A stretch of 64,000 nt of DNA. It comes from Paenibacillus assamensis DSM 18201. GTDB taxonomy: Bacteria > Bacillota > Bacilli > Paenibacillales > Paenibacillaceae. Below are positions 50,957-60,883 of this stretch, in pieces. The DNA is taken from assembly GCF_000422445.1 (NCBI RefSeq), contig NZ_AULU01000009.1, positions 186,001 through 250,000 on the forward strand. The letters run 5' to 3'. How positions within the stretch are numbered: the first letter of the stretch is position 1; every line of letters starts with the position of its first letter. The notes under the pieces are model-generated. The model worked only from the letters and a program-made list of their open reading frames with translations. It was not told where the DNA came from and searched no databases. The position numbers were made by a program, and so were the translations under genes.

Positions 50957-51760
50957 TTACATCCACTCTTGTCCATGCTTGCGAATGAATCGAAGCTCCT
51001 CTTGATAATGATCATAATGTCCTTCGTCGATCATCTTTTGAAACGCCATATCGCCTTCTTTGGCTTTTCTTTGAATGGTTTTACATAATCCCTCTACTCG
51101 CAGTATTACCATTTCTAAAAAACCGCGTTCCATTCCCTCCATACCATAGGAATCGAAAAACAAGGCAACTCTCTGTTTGATGCGCTCCGCATCCTTTAAC
51201 GAATCATAATAAATAGCTTCGCCTGCTTCTGTATGATAAAGCCTGCTTAATGGGACGCAAGTATACATCGCATAGGCGATATCCCAAAGCCTCGGCCCAG
51301 GAGCAGCCATATCAAAATCAATCACACCTACTGGCTTCTTATCACTAAAAATAATGTTATAGATAGCGAAATCATTATGGCACACTACCTCAAATGGCTG
51401 CGGGGTATTATCAAGGGGCCGCCAACGTTCATCTATTGGAAAATCACTCACAGCATCATGATAACTACGAAGCATGTTCGCAATCTCTTTTAACGCCTCA
51501 TCCGACCACATGTATGGTTGTAATGGATAATTGCCAGCTTCTCCTTCGATGAAGGATACAATTTCTCTCCCTTGTTCATCTATACCTAGAAACTTTGGCA
51601 CACCGTGTAAGCCTTTGCTTTCAAGGTGCTTTAGCAATGTATGAGTATTAACACTATCAGGTTTTAATTCTCGTCTAACCGTATTTCCCAGACGAGATAC
51701 AGAGGAGACATTTCCTCCCGTTAATGCTTCTTCTTTTTCTTTTTCGTAGTGATTGCTCAT
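50957..51760 (-). CDS. Aminoglycoside phosphotransferase (APH) fold kinase
   Basis: 267 residues. The APH catalytic loop VCHNDFAIYNIIF and metal site GVIDFDMAAPGPRLWDIAY are present; the N-terminal lobe SRLGNTVRRELKP has the Lys/Arg region. Proteins of this size may phosphorylate aminoglycosides, choline, homoserine or related small molecules; the sequence does not fit a named aminoglycoside enzyme well enough to claim resistance. SD GGGGGAA. Confidence 0.8.
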   Translation of the reverse strand: MSNHYEKEKEEALTGGNVSSVSRLGNTVRRELKPDSVNTHTLLKHLESKGLHGVPKFLGIDEQGREIVSFIEGEAGNYPLQPYMWSDEALKEIANMLRSYHDAVSDFPIDERWRPLDNTPQPFEVVCHNDFAIYNIIFSDKKPVGVIDFDMAAPGPRLWDIAYAMYTCVPLSRLYHTEAGEAIYYDSLKDAERIKQRVALFFDSYGMEGMERGFLEMVILRVEGLCKTIQRKAKEGDMAFQKMIDEGHYDHYQEELRFIRKHGQEWM

Positions 51761-51825
51761 GTAAATTCCCCCAAGTTAGGGACTCTATAATGGTGTCAAT
51801 CGAGATGTATATTTACCCCTAAATA

Positions 51826-51853
51826 AAAAAACAGATATACAAAGGTATCTGCT
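51826..51853 (-). terminator. Terminator-like hairpin upstream of the APH-like gene
   Basis: Minus strand CAGATACC-TTTG-TATATCTG then seven T. No minus-strand gene ends here, so it could be an attenuator in the leader of the APH-like gene. Confidence 0.4.
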
Positions 51854-52120
51854 CGGCAATAGGAATGTAATTGTCCACACCATGTATCCCTTGAATGATT
51901 TAAGATAGACAAATAAACGCATCCTTACATACAAAGGACCGCCGCTGTCTCTATCCGATTAATTCGTCATTTCAAGGTTATTCCACATGTGTACAGATTC
52001 CCCTCTCTTTACATCTCTACACTCTACTTTACCATTGATTACTAAATATGAAAACCATTTTGGACAGATAGTCAACCGTCCTTGATATAAAGCAAGGAGG
52101 AAAGTAAGGGGGAAATACGC
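51854..52120. other. Intergenic region without recognised features
   Basis: No gene or clear structure was found between the hairpin and repeat copy 4. Confidence 0.35.
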
Positions 52121-52303
52121 CAATGGTTGCCACAGAGGCTATTCCGTTCATATCGATCGATTTTAAAATGTAACGGTTGTGACGGTGCTTATTTGTCAGA
52201 GTGAGCGGTATCATTTGTACTAATTGCTAAAATAAGCTCAATGGCAACCGTTACGATTCTGAAATGAACGATTTTACGAAAATAACGTTCATGGCGCTCG
52301 TTA
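52121..52303. repeat. Nested palindromic intergenic repeat, copy 4
   Basis: 183 bp. Starts CAATGGTTGCCACAGAGG, inner pair TAACGGTTGTGACGG / GGCAACCGTTA, ends GCGCTCGTTA. Same plan as copies 1-3, but between two minus-strand genes. Confidence 0.85.
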
Positions 52304-52394
52304 GAGGAAGCCTTGTAAGTTATCGAGCGATGCATCGCGGTCTGAGACCATAATTACAAACAGAAAAGAAATGTATCTTATTTAATTGTTCAAT

Positions 52395-52443
52395 TGATTA
52401 TATTATTAGATTTTTAGTAGATTATTAGATTATTAGATTATTC
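52395..52443 (+). repeat. AT-rich direct repeats (GATTATTA)
   Basis: GATTATTA-like 8-10-nt units repeated about four times in a row. No gene is nearby that would explain it. Confidence 0.7.
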
Positions 52444-52537
52444 AGTTAATTGGTTCATTTGCTCAGGTGCATGAACTACCACTTTTAGCATTTACATTAC
52501 TGCATACTATTATGTTCAAATGAATATTGTTGTATGT

Positions 52538-52579
52538 AAATCAAATAGCCGAACCCCTATGGGGAATCGGCTATTTGAT
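52538..52579 (-). terminator. Terminator at the end of hrpB
   Basis: Stem ATCAAATAGCCGA / TCGGCTATTTGAT that includes the region just after the stop codon. Confidence 0.65.
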
Positions 52580-55500
52580 TATGTGCTAGAAGGTTTGGTC
52601 CGTCTCGTTGCCACTGCTTGCAACGGATCGTCTGGCCAATAGTGCTTCGGGTAGCGGCCTTTGAGGTCTTTTTTGACCTCAAAGTACGTATTCCGCCAGA
52701 AGCTCGCCAAGTCTTGCGTAACCTGCACCGGCCTCTGTGCCGGGGACAGCAGGTGGAGCGTCAGCGGGACGGCGCCGCCTGCGATGCGCGGCGTCTCCCG
52801 CATCCCGAACAGCTCTTGCAGGCGTACGGCCAGCACGGGCTGTTCGGGGTTGGTGTAGTCGACAGCGATGCGCGACCCACTCGGCACAGCGATGTGGGTC
52901 GGGGCTTCGTCGTCGAGCTGCTGCCGCTGATTCCACGGCAGCAGCCCTTCCAGCAGCGCAGTGACCTGCAGCTTCTGCAGGTCATGGCGGCTGCTGAGGC
53001 CGTACAGATGCGGTGCGAGCCAATCTGCCATACTGGCGGTGAGCGCGGCATCTGATACATCCGCCCAATCATGTGGGCGGTGATGATGCAGGAACGCGAG
53101 CCGCGCTTGCAATTGGCGGGCGTTCTTCGTCCATGGAAGCATGCCAATGCCTATTGGGTGTCGGGAGATCCCTTCCATTAAGGCAGCCAACACTTTATCC
53201 GCGTCTGGATTTGGATATTGCCGCTCACGAAGAATGATAGCGCCAAGACGGATGACTTCTCGCGCTCGAACAGCTTCTGATGACTTGTCCCACTCTACAG
53301 TAACGACACGCTCGATTTGCTCATCCATACATTGTTCCAGAGCATCTTTCGTCACTTCTACTGCCAAACGAATACGACTATCAGTACCTTGATCGTCCAA
53401 ATCAACAGCCACAATATAAGATGCATAATGAATAGTATGCTGTGCTCTGCTTATAGCTCTCCCTATATTTGCAAACGAACCTACACCCGATGAGCTGCCG
53501 CCATGCTGCCCCGTAAAACTAGCTCCACGACCGTTGCTTAGCAAATAACGTCCATCTTCACGCCGCTTGCCAATTCGATCTGGATACGCCAAAGCCAACA
53601 AGACACTAGTTACTTCACTTAGATCGTTGGTGCCGCTTGTTGCAACAGCTTTATTGAACATTTTATCAAGATATAGCTTGCTGGCAACATTCGCATTATC
53701 CGTCTCGACAGCAGAACCTGAAAGGCCTGCTTTATATACATTACTTGATTCATTAGTTGATACTTTACTTGATTCTTTGCTTAATAACTTTCCAGTTACA
53801 CGTAACGCTCTATCGTCTACAGCAGCAAAATCAGAATCTTGTGATGCAGTTGGCCATTTTTCACCAATCAGTCTAGATAAACGCCTTGCCTCTTCATGAA
53901 TTCGGTGGACAATAGCTTCATCTAACGAGAGTGGACTTCCTGAGCCGATGGTAGATACGAAGCTCGCCTTCCCAGCATTCGCCTCCCTGTCTACTTGCCC
54001 ATGAGCAAGCAGCAGCTCTAGTCGGAACAGTAGATCCGGGTTAGAAATATCGTATGATGGCACGCCTGAATGCCCTCTTGCCCCTTCCCTACCGCTTGTT
54101 CCTCGCAGCAAATCCCGCTCCTGCAGCATCGCTGCCAATAAGCAAGCTTGTTCTACCGCTCCAAGCAGAACCGCCTTCAACAGCATATGGGCAAGCCTTG
54201 GATGCAAACCACTCACTGCCATACGGCGTCCGTGTTCCGTTATGCTGCCATCCATATGCAAAGCACCTAGCTGCCCTAGAAGCTGCTGCGCCTGCTGCAT
54301 AGCCGCAGTTGGCGGAGGAGTCAACCATGCTAGCGAATCGACATCTGTACCCCATGCTGCCAGCTCCAGTGCCAATGGAGCTAAATCTGCATCCAATATT
54401 TCCGGCAAGCGCTGTTTGGCTAAGTGCCCGTGCTCCGCCTCTGACCACAGCCTATAGCACACGCCAGGCCCTAGCCTTCCCGCACGTCCTCGGCGTTGAT
54501 CCGCTGCATCCTGTGTTACACGCTCCGTGACGAGTCTTGTCATTCCCGTACGTGGCGAATATCGGGAGACACGCATCATTCCGCTATCAATGACGATGCG
54601 AACCCCTTCTACGGTCAAGCTTGTCTCGGCAATGGAAGTCGTGAGAACTACTTTGCGCTCACCCCGTTTTGTGGGGGCAATCGCCTCGTCCTGAGCCTCC
54701 TGCGGCAGTTGACCATGCAGCGGAAGCACACGTATAGGTTCGCGCCCCAATACTCCGTGACGCTGATTTTCTCGAGATAAGATACGAGCCAGCTCTTGCT
54801 GAACTCGACGTATCTCGCCAACCCCTGGGAGAAATACGAGCATATCACCGCTCTCCTCTTGAAGAGCCGCTTCGACCTGCCTTGCCGCTGCCTCTTCCAT
54901 TCGTTCTTGTGCACGACGCGGCACATAACGAGTCTCTACCTGATACATACGCCCCGCGCTGCGGACGATTGGCGCATCACCAAGCAGTTCCGCTACTGGC
55001 TCAGCCGCAATCGTTGCGGACATCACAAGCAAGCGCAAATCCTCACGCAGCACCGCTTGCGCTTCTAGCGCCAAGCTTAGTCCCAAGTCCGCATGCAAGC
55101 TCCGCTCGTGGAACTCATCAAAAATAATCAGTCCGACCCCTTCCAACGAGGGGTCTTCCTGCATCATGCGCGTCAGGACACCTTCGGTCACGACCTCGAC
55201 GCGCGTAGCCCGGCTCACCCGGGTGTCCATACGCACCCGGTAGCCGACCGTCTCGCCGACGCGCTCACCGAGCGTCGCCGCCATATACTGCGCAGCCGCG
55301 CGTGCCGCCAAGCGGCGCGGCTCCAACATGACGATGCGCTGGCCAGCCAGCCATGGCGCATCTAATAACGCAAGCGGGACACGGGTCGTCTTGCCCGCCC
55401 CCGGCTCCGCCACTAACACCGCTCCGGTCCGCGCGCTCAGCACTTCGCGCAGCTCGGGCAATACCTCATCTATAGGCAATGTGCCAGACATTTCATTCAC
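52579..55500 (-). CDS. hrpB: ATP-dependent helicase HrpB (DEAH family)
   Basis: 973 residues, about 130 more than typical HrpB. Motif I AEPGAGKTTRVPLALL, motif II LIIFDEFHERSLHADL, motif III VMSATI, motif V LTTSIAETSLTVEGV and motif VI QRRGRAGRLGPGVCYRLW are intact, followed by HA2 and the HrpB C-terminal domain (MLPWTKNARQLQARLAFLH). HrpB is a DExH RNA/DNA helicase of uncertain cellular role. Residues about 540-640 form an unusual Ser/Asn/Thr-rich, more AT-rich insertion (LLSKESSKVSTNESSNVYK) not expected in the family. Start ATG 55500; ATG 55491 is also possible. Confidence 0.9.
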   Translation of the reverse strand: MNEMSGTLPIDEVLPELREVLSARTGAVLVAEPGAGKTTRVPLALLDAPWLAGQRIVMLEPRRLAARAAAQYMAATLGERVGETVGYRVRMDTRVSRATRVEVVTEGVLTRMMQEDPSLEGVGLIIFDEFHERSLHADLGLSLALEAQAVLREDLRLLVMSATIAAEPVAELLGDAPIVRSAGRMYQVETRYVPRRAQERMEEAAARQVEAALQEESGDMLVFLPGVGEIRRVQQELARILSRENQRHGVLGREPIRVLPLHGQLPQEAQDEAIAPTKRGERKVVLTTSIAETSLTVEGVRIVIDSGMMRVSRYSPRTGMTRLVTERVTQDAADQRRGRAGRLGPGVCYRLWSEAEHGHLAKQRLPEILDADLAPLALELAAWGTDVDSLAWLTPPPTAAMQQAQQLLGQLGALHMDGSITEHGRRMAVSGLHPRLAHMLLKAVLLGAVEQACLLAAMLQERDLLRGTSGREGARGHSGVPSYDISNPDLLFRLELLLAHGQVDREANAGKASFVSTIGSGSPLSLDEAIVHRIHEEARRLSRLIGEKWPTASQDSDFAAVDDRALRVTGKLLSKESSKVSTNESSNVYKAGLSGSAVETDNANVASKLYLDKMFNKAVATSGTNDLSEVTSVLLALAYPDRIGKRREDGRYLLSNGRGASFTGQHGGSSSGVGSFANIGRAISRAQHTIHYASYIVAVDLDDQGTDSRIRLAVEVTKDALEQCMDEQIERVVTVEWDKSSEAVRAREVIRLGAIILRERQYPNPDADKVLAALMEGISRHPIGIGMLPWTKNARQLQARLAFLHHHRPHDWADVSDAALTASMADWLAPHLYGLSSRHDLQKLQVTALLEGLLPWNQRQQLDDEAPTHIAVPSGSRIAVDYTNPEQPVLAVRLQELFGMRETPRIAGGAVPLTLHLLSPAQRPVQVTQDLASFWRNTYFEVKKDLKGRYPKHYWPDDPLQAVATRRTKPSST

Positions 55501-55618
55501 TCCACAATCGTTATCGTCTCCTCATCATAGACGACAATAGAATCGAATGCCAACTGTCGATAATCGTTGTCCAATTAGACCAATTTCCTACATTGCATAA
55601 TGGGTCATCAAATAACGA

Positions 55619-55662
55619 AGGCCCACCCTACAAGCGAGTATCGTTTGTAGGGTGGGCTTTCG
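55619..55662. terminator. Bidirectional-type terminator
   Basis: GCCCACCCTACAA / TTGTAGGGTGGGC then TTT; lies between the S9 peptidase gene end and the hrpB start. Confidence 0.8.
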
Positions 55663-55690
55663 GGGTTTGCTATATTATATAAATAGGTGA

Positions 55691-57487
55691 CTATCCTTGA
55701 TTCCGCTTCAAAAATGCAGCGACTTGACGACAAGCTGTAATATTGTTCTCCGTACGTGCAATACCATGACCTTCATCCTCAAATACAAGGTACTCCACAT
55801 CTACTCCCTTCGTGCGAAGCGCCTCTACGATTTGATCGGATTCGGCTTTTACCACACGCGGGTCATTAGCCCCTTGGATAATAAATATTGGATTCACCAT
55901 CTGATCGAGATACGTAATCGGAGAATCCTTCACAAAGCGATCATGATCTCGCTCTGGATCACCAATCCAACGATCCATCATCGGTTTCCAGAAGTCCGGC
56001 ACGGAATTTACAAACGTAAATAGATTGCTTACCCCTACAATATCAACTGCTGCACGGAAGTAGTCCGCATTGCGACCTGCCAGCAGCAACGTCATATAAC
56101 CACCATAGCTTCCACCCATCACAAACAATCGATCTCGACTGGATATTCCTTGCTCGAACAACCAATCCATGCCTGCAAGACAATCTTTACGCGGTCCTTC
56201 GCCCCATTCACGTTCTACTAACTTCGTGAAGGAACGGCCATAGCAAGTACTGCCGCGGAAGTTTGGACAGAAGAGATTATAGCCCTCAGCCAGCAAGTAT
56301 TGGAACATTGCGCGGAAGTGCTTGCGTTCTGCATACTGTGGTCCGCCATGCGGCCAGAAGATTGTATGACCGTTGGCCAATTCATCTTTAGCGCGGAACA
56401 ACAGTGCCTCAATTTCCATGCCGTCAAATGACGTATAGCGTATCGTTTCAGGTGAGACGAGATCTTCCCTCGCAAGTCCAAGCACAACGTTGCGGGTCAG
56501 CATCGTCCATTTTCCAGCATCATAGCGATAAATATTATCTGGATCTACTGATCCACGAGCCAAAATATAAACAGCCCCTGATTGAGCTATATGCAATTGT
56601 GCTACTACAGTAGTTGGAAGTTCCAACTCCTCCAAGTTACCTGTATCTAATGCGTATACATACAACGCATCCTCTACTCCCTTTTCGGCCAACGCATAGA
56701 GAGAGCGAGATGGTTTATGCCAGTAGAGCTCGGACACACTCGCTTGCGGAATATCGAACAAAACCTCAAATGTCCCTGAAGAAATGGTGTATTTCGCTAC
56801 ATACGCAAATTCAGCCTTATAGTCAGTCGTAAAAATAATCGTATCCTCATCGATAAATCGTGCGTTGCTTGTCAGCTGCTCTTCATCAGCACTTGGCGTT
56901 AAGCACGCCTCCGCTCCATCTACTCCTCGAACGAAGGACAACCCATATGTATTGGAATAACCTTTCCCGTACACGATGTTCTGCTCATCTGGACTTACAG
57001 CAAGCAAAGACGTCATTGCATCTTTGCCTTCTACGATCAACTTCCGCTCTTTTGTTGCCAAATCTAGTACATATGTATTCAAAAACTGCGGATTATTTTG
57101 TGAAGTCCCATAATAGAGACGCTGCCCGTCTTCGGAGAGAGCACTAAAGAAAAACTTGTCCGTCGGCTCTGCCTCTATTAGCTTGAACGGGACACCACCT
57201 TCGGGACGCAGCGCATAGAGATGATAGTTCTCATTTCCGTCATGGTCGAAACCAGATAAAATATGACGACATTTGGGATCTATTTTAATAAAATTGCTGG
57301 ATTGCCCTTGATACGTTAGCGGGTAAGGATAAGAGATTTCGTCATGAAGTTCGATCGCATAAACATCTAGCTTTCCATTCATATTCGAAGTGAATACGAG
57401 TCTTGACTCATCAGCACTTACATCAAAATTACGAATGACATATGATTTGTAATATTGCTCTGCATCAGGCTTAGGAAATTGGATCAT
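55691..57487 (-). CDS. S9 family peptidase (prolyl oligopeptidase / acylaminoacyl-peptidase type)
   Basis: About 598 residues. The N-terminal two-thirds is a beta-propeller with repeated YxLS and DxN-type blades; the C-terminal alpha/beta hydrolase has nucleophile GGSYGGYMT (Ser near 460), Asp in GANDPRV (near 542) and His in DEGHGI (near 574), in S9C order. No signal peptide, so it acts in the cytoplasm on short peptides. ATG 57487 follows AAGGAGGA; the 8-residue-longer frame lacks an SD. Monocistronic with terminator downstream. Confidence 0.9.
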   Translation of the reverse strand: MIQFPKPDAEQYYKSYVIRNFDVSADESRLVFTSNMNGKLDVYAIELHDEISYPYPLTYQGQSSNFIKIDPKCRHILSGFDHDGNENYHLYALRPEGGVPFKLIEAEPTDKFFFSALSEDGQRLYYGTSQNNPQFLNTYVLDLATKERKLIVEGKDAMTSLLAVSPDEQNIVYGKGYSNTYGLSFVRGVDGAEACLTPSADEEQLTSNARFIDEDTIIFTTDYKAEFAYVAKYTISSGTFEVLFDIPQASVSELYWHKPSRSLYALAEKGVEDALYVYALDTGNLEELELPTTVVAQLHIAQSGAVYILARGSVDPDNIYRYDAGKWTMLTRNVVLGLAREDLVSPETIRYTSFDGMEIEALLFRAKDELANGHTIFWPHGGPQYAERKHFRAMFQYLLAEGYNLFCPNFRGSTCYGRSFTKLVEREWGEGPRKDCLAGMDWLFEQGISSRDRLFVMGGSYGGYMTLLLAGRNADYFRAAVDIVGVSNLFTFVNSVPDFWKPMMDRWIGDPERDHDRFVKDSPITYLDQMVNPIFIIQGANDPRVVKAESDQIVEALRTKGVDVEYLVFEDEGHGIARTENNITACRQVAAFLKRNQG

Positions 57488-57646
57488 GAAATACTCCTCC
57501 TTAAGATACAATCTTAGTTGTCAAAAAGTGGATGTCACCTTTTCATCATTATATAGACTCCATTCCGTTCTCACAACCAACTTTTAACGTATATCTGCTC
57601 CGTCTATAGACTGAGTTTACGAATAGACAATACCCGCACTAGACCA

Positions 57647-57675
57647 TTGACACGAATATTTTCCAATGTTATGAT
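57647..57675 (+). promoter_or_regulatory. Sigma-A promoter of the ssu operon
   Basis: TTGACA (57647-57652), 17 bp, TATGAT (57670-57675): near-consensus, giving a transcript start near 57682. Confidence 0.7.
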
Positions 57676-57681
57676 AACTGC

Positions 57682-57790
57682 CAACTAAAATACCAAGTAA
57701 TCACATGGGTATTATAAATCTACCGGACAACCGGAGATGACCATCACTTCTTTATGGGAATGAAGAAGGAGGCATCTCCTTTTTTGCGTT
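57682..57790 (+). promoter_or_regulatory. Structured leader with attenuator before ssuA
   Basis: An AATACC / GGTATT hairpin (about 57689-57715) is followed by CCGG-ACAA-CCGG (57724-57735) and then a long terminator hairpin (GGAGATG ... CATCTCC, 57733-57779) with six T. The terminator lies between promoter and ssuA, so read-through must be regulated. It matches no riboswitch that I recognise. Confidence 0.5.
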
Positions 57791-57869
57791 CCTTAACGTG
57801 ACCTATATGTGAGAACGGAGCAATGAAGTGACTGTTGCCGTTGCTGTAATAACGAAGAAAAGGGGCGTG

Positions 57870-58865
57870 ATGAACATGCTGCTAAGAACGATTCGTGCAT
57901 CCAAACGAATTGCTGTTGGAGCTTTATTGTTGATGGTGCTAAATGCTTGTGGCGGTGTACAGCAGCAGAACGCCGCGACCGAAGGAGACGATGGCAGTAA
58001 GGCTAACCTCATTCGGATCGGCTATCAAAAATACGGAGTACCCAATTTCCTAAAAGCACGTGGAGAGCTCGAGAAAAGGCTGGAAAAAGACGGAGTAGCA
58101 GTAGAATGGACTGAGTTCCCCGGTGGACCGCAGCTGCTAGAAGCACTTAATGTCGGCAGTATTGATCTCGGGCATACTGGCGAAGCTCCACCAATTTTTG
58201 CGCAAGCAGCTGGAGCTCCGCTTGTTTATCTGGCTCATGAGGCATCACGGCCTCATAGTGAAGCCGTCTTAGTACTTAAAGATTCTCCTATCCAATCGGT
58301 CGCTGACCTTAAAGGGAAAAAGGTTGCGTTGAACAAAGGCTCTAATGTTCATTATTTGCTCGTAAAGCTACTGGAGCAATCTGGACTGCACTACAGCGAT
58401 GTAAAGCCCATATTTCTGCCGCCTGCTGATGCTAGAGCTGCATTCGAACGCGGAAGTGTAGATGCATGGGCAATCTGGGACCCATACCTCGCATCTGCTC
58501 AAAAGAACCTCGATGTAAGAATCGTTGCTGACGGTGAAGGCGTCGTTAACAACTACGAATTTTATCTGGCTGCACGCAGCTTTGCCGAAAACAATCCTGC
58601 CATTATCGACGCTCTATTCGAAGAACTGAACAAAGCTGGAGACTGGGCCAATGCCAACCATAAAGAGCTGGCAAAAATACTATCCCCACAGCTTGGCATC
58701 GATGTCCCTTCTCTTGAACTAGCTTCCAGTAGACGAGAATATAATAGCGTTCCTATCAGCGACAAGGTCATAGCTGAGCAGCAAAAAGTAGCTGACACCT
58801 TTGCGAAGCTTGGCTTGATTCCACAACCGATACAGGTTAAAGAGGCACTGCCCAACCGCAAATAA
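57870..58865 (+). CDS. ssuA: Sulfonate ABC transporter substrate-binding lipoprotein
   Basis: About 331 residues. Signal peptide with lipobox LNAC, then the NMT1/SsuA fold: IRIGYQKYGVPNFLKARGELEKRL, GGPQLLEALNVGSIDLGHTGEAPPIFAQAAG. This pattern is specific to SsuA for aliphatic sulfonates. It is the first gene of a four-gene operon with ssuD, ssuC and ssuB. ATG 57870 follows AAAGGGGCG. Confidence 0.9.
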   Translation: MNMLLRTIRASKRIAVGALLLMVLNACGGVQQQNAATEGDDGSKANLIRIGYQKYGVPNFLKARGELEKRLEKDGVAVEWTEFPGGPQLLEALNVGSIDLGHTGEAPPIFAQAAGAPLVYLAHEASRPHSEAVLVLKDSPIQSVADLKGKKVALNKGSNVHYLLVKLLEQSGLHYSDVKPIFLPPADARAAFERGSVDAWAIWDPYLASAQKNLDVRIVADGEGVVNNYEFYLAARSFAENNPAIIDALFEELNKAGDWANANHKELAKILSPQLGIDVPSLELASSRREYNSVPISDKVIAEQQKVADTFAKLGLIPQPIQVKEALPNRK

Positions 58866-58887
58866 ATAAGGTATGGAGGGATTTCAT

Positions 58888-60084
58888 ATGGAAATGTTCT
58901 GGTTTATTCCGACGCATGGTGACGGCAAATATTTAGGTACAACAAAAGGCGCACGCGCAGTCGACTTTCCTTATATGAAGCAAATTGCGCAAGCAGCAGA
59001 TCGATTAGGCTACAGCGGTGTGCTGCTGCCTACTGGTAAGTCCTGTGAGGATGCTTGGGTAACAGCATCTGCCTTGATATCCTCTACCAATAAGCTGAAG
59101 TTTCTCGTTGCCCTCCGCCCGGGGCTAATGTCTCCGACTTTAGCTGCTCGTATGGCTTCCACTTTCGACCGTATTTCTGGTGGCAGGCTGCTCATTAACA
59201 TCGTGACAGGCGGTGATCCTGTAGAACTGGCTGGTGAAGGCGTATTCCTGGATCATGATGCTCGTTACGAACTGACGGATGAGTTTCTTCATATTTGGCG
59301 AAAAACATTGCTCCATGAAGAAGTCACTTTTCAAGGCAAGTATTTGCAAGTTCGCGGAGCGAGCAACCTATATCCTACGATTCAAACTCCTTATCCGCCT
59401 CTATACTTTGGTGGTTCATCATATGCGGGGCAGCAGGTGGCGGCCGAGCATGTAGACGTATACTTAACTTGGGGTGAGCCTCCTCAGCAAGTGAAAGAGA
59501 AAATCGATCATGTACGCCAACTTGCTGACCAGCAAGGAAGAAGGCTGCGCTTTGGCATTCGCCTGCACGTCATCGTACGTGAGACGAACGAAGAAGCATG
59601 GGACGCTGCGCACCAGCTCATCCAATATGTTGATGATTCTACCATTGCTGCTGCACGCAAAGTATTCGAGCGTTATGACTCCGAAGGACAGAGAAGGATG
59701 GCACAGCTTCATCACAGCAGCCGAGAGTCGTTAGAAATCAGCCCGAACTTGTGGGCTGGAATTGGGCTTGTAAGAGGTGGTGCAGGAACGGCACTCGTAG
59801 GTGATCCTGCAACGGTTGCCACTCGCATCAAGGAGTACGCCGAACTTGGTATCGAGACCTTTATTTTATCCGGTTACCCGCATTTAGAAGAAGCTTATCG
59901 CACTGCCGAATTGCTCTTCCCGCTGCTCCCGATTCGACACTCTCACCAACATGATGAAGCCCACCTTTCAAATAGTCCTCTCGGTGAAATCATCGCCAAT
60001 GACCGACCACCAAGTCATGCAGCTATGCGTTCCACGAAAGAGGTGACTTCCGATGCAACGAATACGGCTCGACAGCATGCTTAG
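58888..60084 (+). CDS. ssuD: FMNH2-dependent alkanesulfonate monooxygenase
   Basis: About 398 residues of the luciferase-like family. Hallmarks of Ssu[17 protein letters not shown] at the N-terminus, [30 protein letters not shown], and a C-terminal [16 protein letters not shown]. It releases sulfite from C2-C10 alkanesulfonates with O2 and FMNH2 supplied by a flavin reductase, which is not encoded here. The tail after residue 355 is longer than usual and overlaps ssuC by 32 nt. ATG 58888 follows GGAGGGA. Confidence 0.93.
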   Translation: MEMFWFIPTHGDGKYLGTTKGARAVDFPYMKQIAQAADRLGYSGVLLPTGKSCEDAWVTASALISSTNKLKFLVALRPGLMSPTLAARMASTFDRISGGRLLINIVTGGDPVELAGEGVFLDHDARYELTDEFLHIWRKTLLHEEVTFQGKYLQVRGASNLYPTIQTPYPPLYFGGSSYAGQQVAAEHVDVYLTWGEPPQQVKEKIDHVRQLADQQGRRLRFGIRLHVIVRETNEEAWDAAHQLIQYVDDSTIAAARKVFERYDSEGQRRMAQLHHSSRESLEISPNLWAGIGLVRGGAGTALVGDPATVATRIKEYAELGIETFILSGYPHLEEAYRTAELLFPLLPIRHSHQHDEAHLSNSPLGEIIANDRPPSHAAMRSTKEVTSDATNTARQHA

Positions 60085-60883
60085 AAGATGGCAGACCCGC
60101 TCGTGGATCGCATGGATCATGCCTATTACTTTGCTCATATTGTGGCAAATTCTTGGTCAGCTCGGGTGGATATCTACTCGTATCCTACCTACACCCATCG
60201 CTGTCATAGAGGCATTAATTACCCTAGTCAGCAACGGCATGCTGTTTGACTATATTGGAACAAGTACAGGACGCGCGCTCATTGGTTTTGCGATTGGCGG
60301 GAGCATCGGCTTTAGCCTTGGTCTGCTAAATGGAATGATTCCATTGGCTGAGAAGCTGACAGATACGTCGATTCAGATGGTACGCAATATTCCCCACCTC
60401 GCGCTCATTCCGCTCGTCATTCTGTGGTTCGGCATTGATGAAGCAGCAAAGCTGTTTCTCGTTGCACTGGGAGTGGCATTTCCTATTTATCTGAATACAT
60501 TCCATGGTATTCGCAGCGTCGATCCGAGCTTGATTGAGATGGGCAAAGTGTATGGATTGCGCGGCTGGGCATTATTCCGCAATATTATTCTTCCTGGTGC
60601 ACTGCCCTCCATTCTCGTCGGGGTTCGCTTCGCTCTGGGTACGATGTGGATTACCCTTATCGTTGCAGAAACGATATCGGCGGATTCAGGCATTGGCTAT
60701 ATGGCTATGAATGCTCGTGAATTTATGCAGATGGATGTCGTTGTCTTGAGTATTCTTTTATATGCATTGCTTGGCAAGCTGTCTGATTCCATCGCCAAAT
60801 GGTGTGAAAGGCTGTTCTTGCAGTGGCATCCGAATTACGGAAAAGGACAGCAGACCGGCAAGAAAGGAGTGACATCCTCATGA
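60053..60883 (+). CDS. ssuC: Sulfonate ABC transporter permease
   Basis: 276 residues, six membrane helices and the EAA loop [28 protein letters not shown]. Typical SsuC/TauC permease. Overlaps ssuD (its ATG has SD GAGGTGA inside ssuD) and ssuB (ATGA), so the import subunits are coupled. It forms the channel for sulfonates delivered by SsuA. Confidence 0.9.
   Translation: MQRIRLDSMLRRWQTRSWIAWIMPITLLILWQILGQLGWISTRILPTPIAVIEALITLVSNGMLFDYIGTSTGRALIGFAIGGSIGFSLGLLNGMIPLAEKLTDTSIQMVRNIPHLALIPLVILWFGIDEAAKLFLVALGVAFPIYLNTFHGIRSVDPSLIEMGKVYGLRGWALFRNIILPGALPSILVGVRFALGTMWITLIVAETISADSGIGYMAMNAREFMQMDVVVLSILLYALLGKLSDSIAKWCERLFLQWHPNYGKGQQTGKKGVTSS

Noticed and set aside
50957-51760. Calling the APH-fold gene a specific aminoglycoside resistance gene
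   Set aside because: Only the general kinase motifs are visible; many such proteins act on other small molecules.
52395-52443. AT-rich repeats as a replication origin or CRISPR
   Set aside because: The units are only 8-10 nt with no unique spacers, no DnaA-box cluster and no origin genes nearby.
54089-54448. Several long frames opposite or within hrpB
   Set aside because: GC-rich stretches create open shadow frames; the hrpB frame has all helicase motifs.
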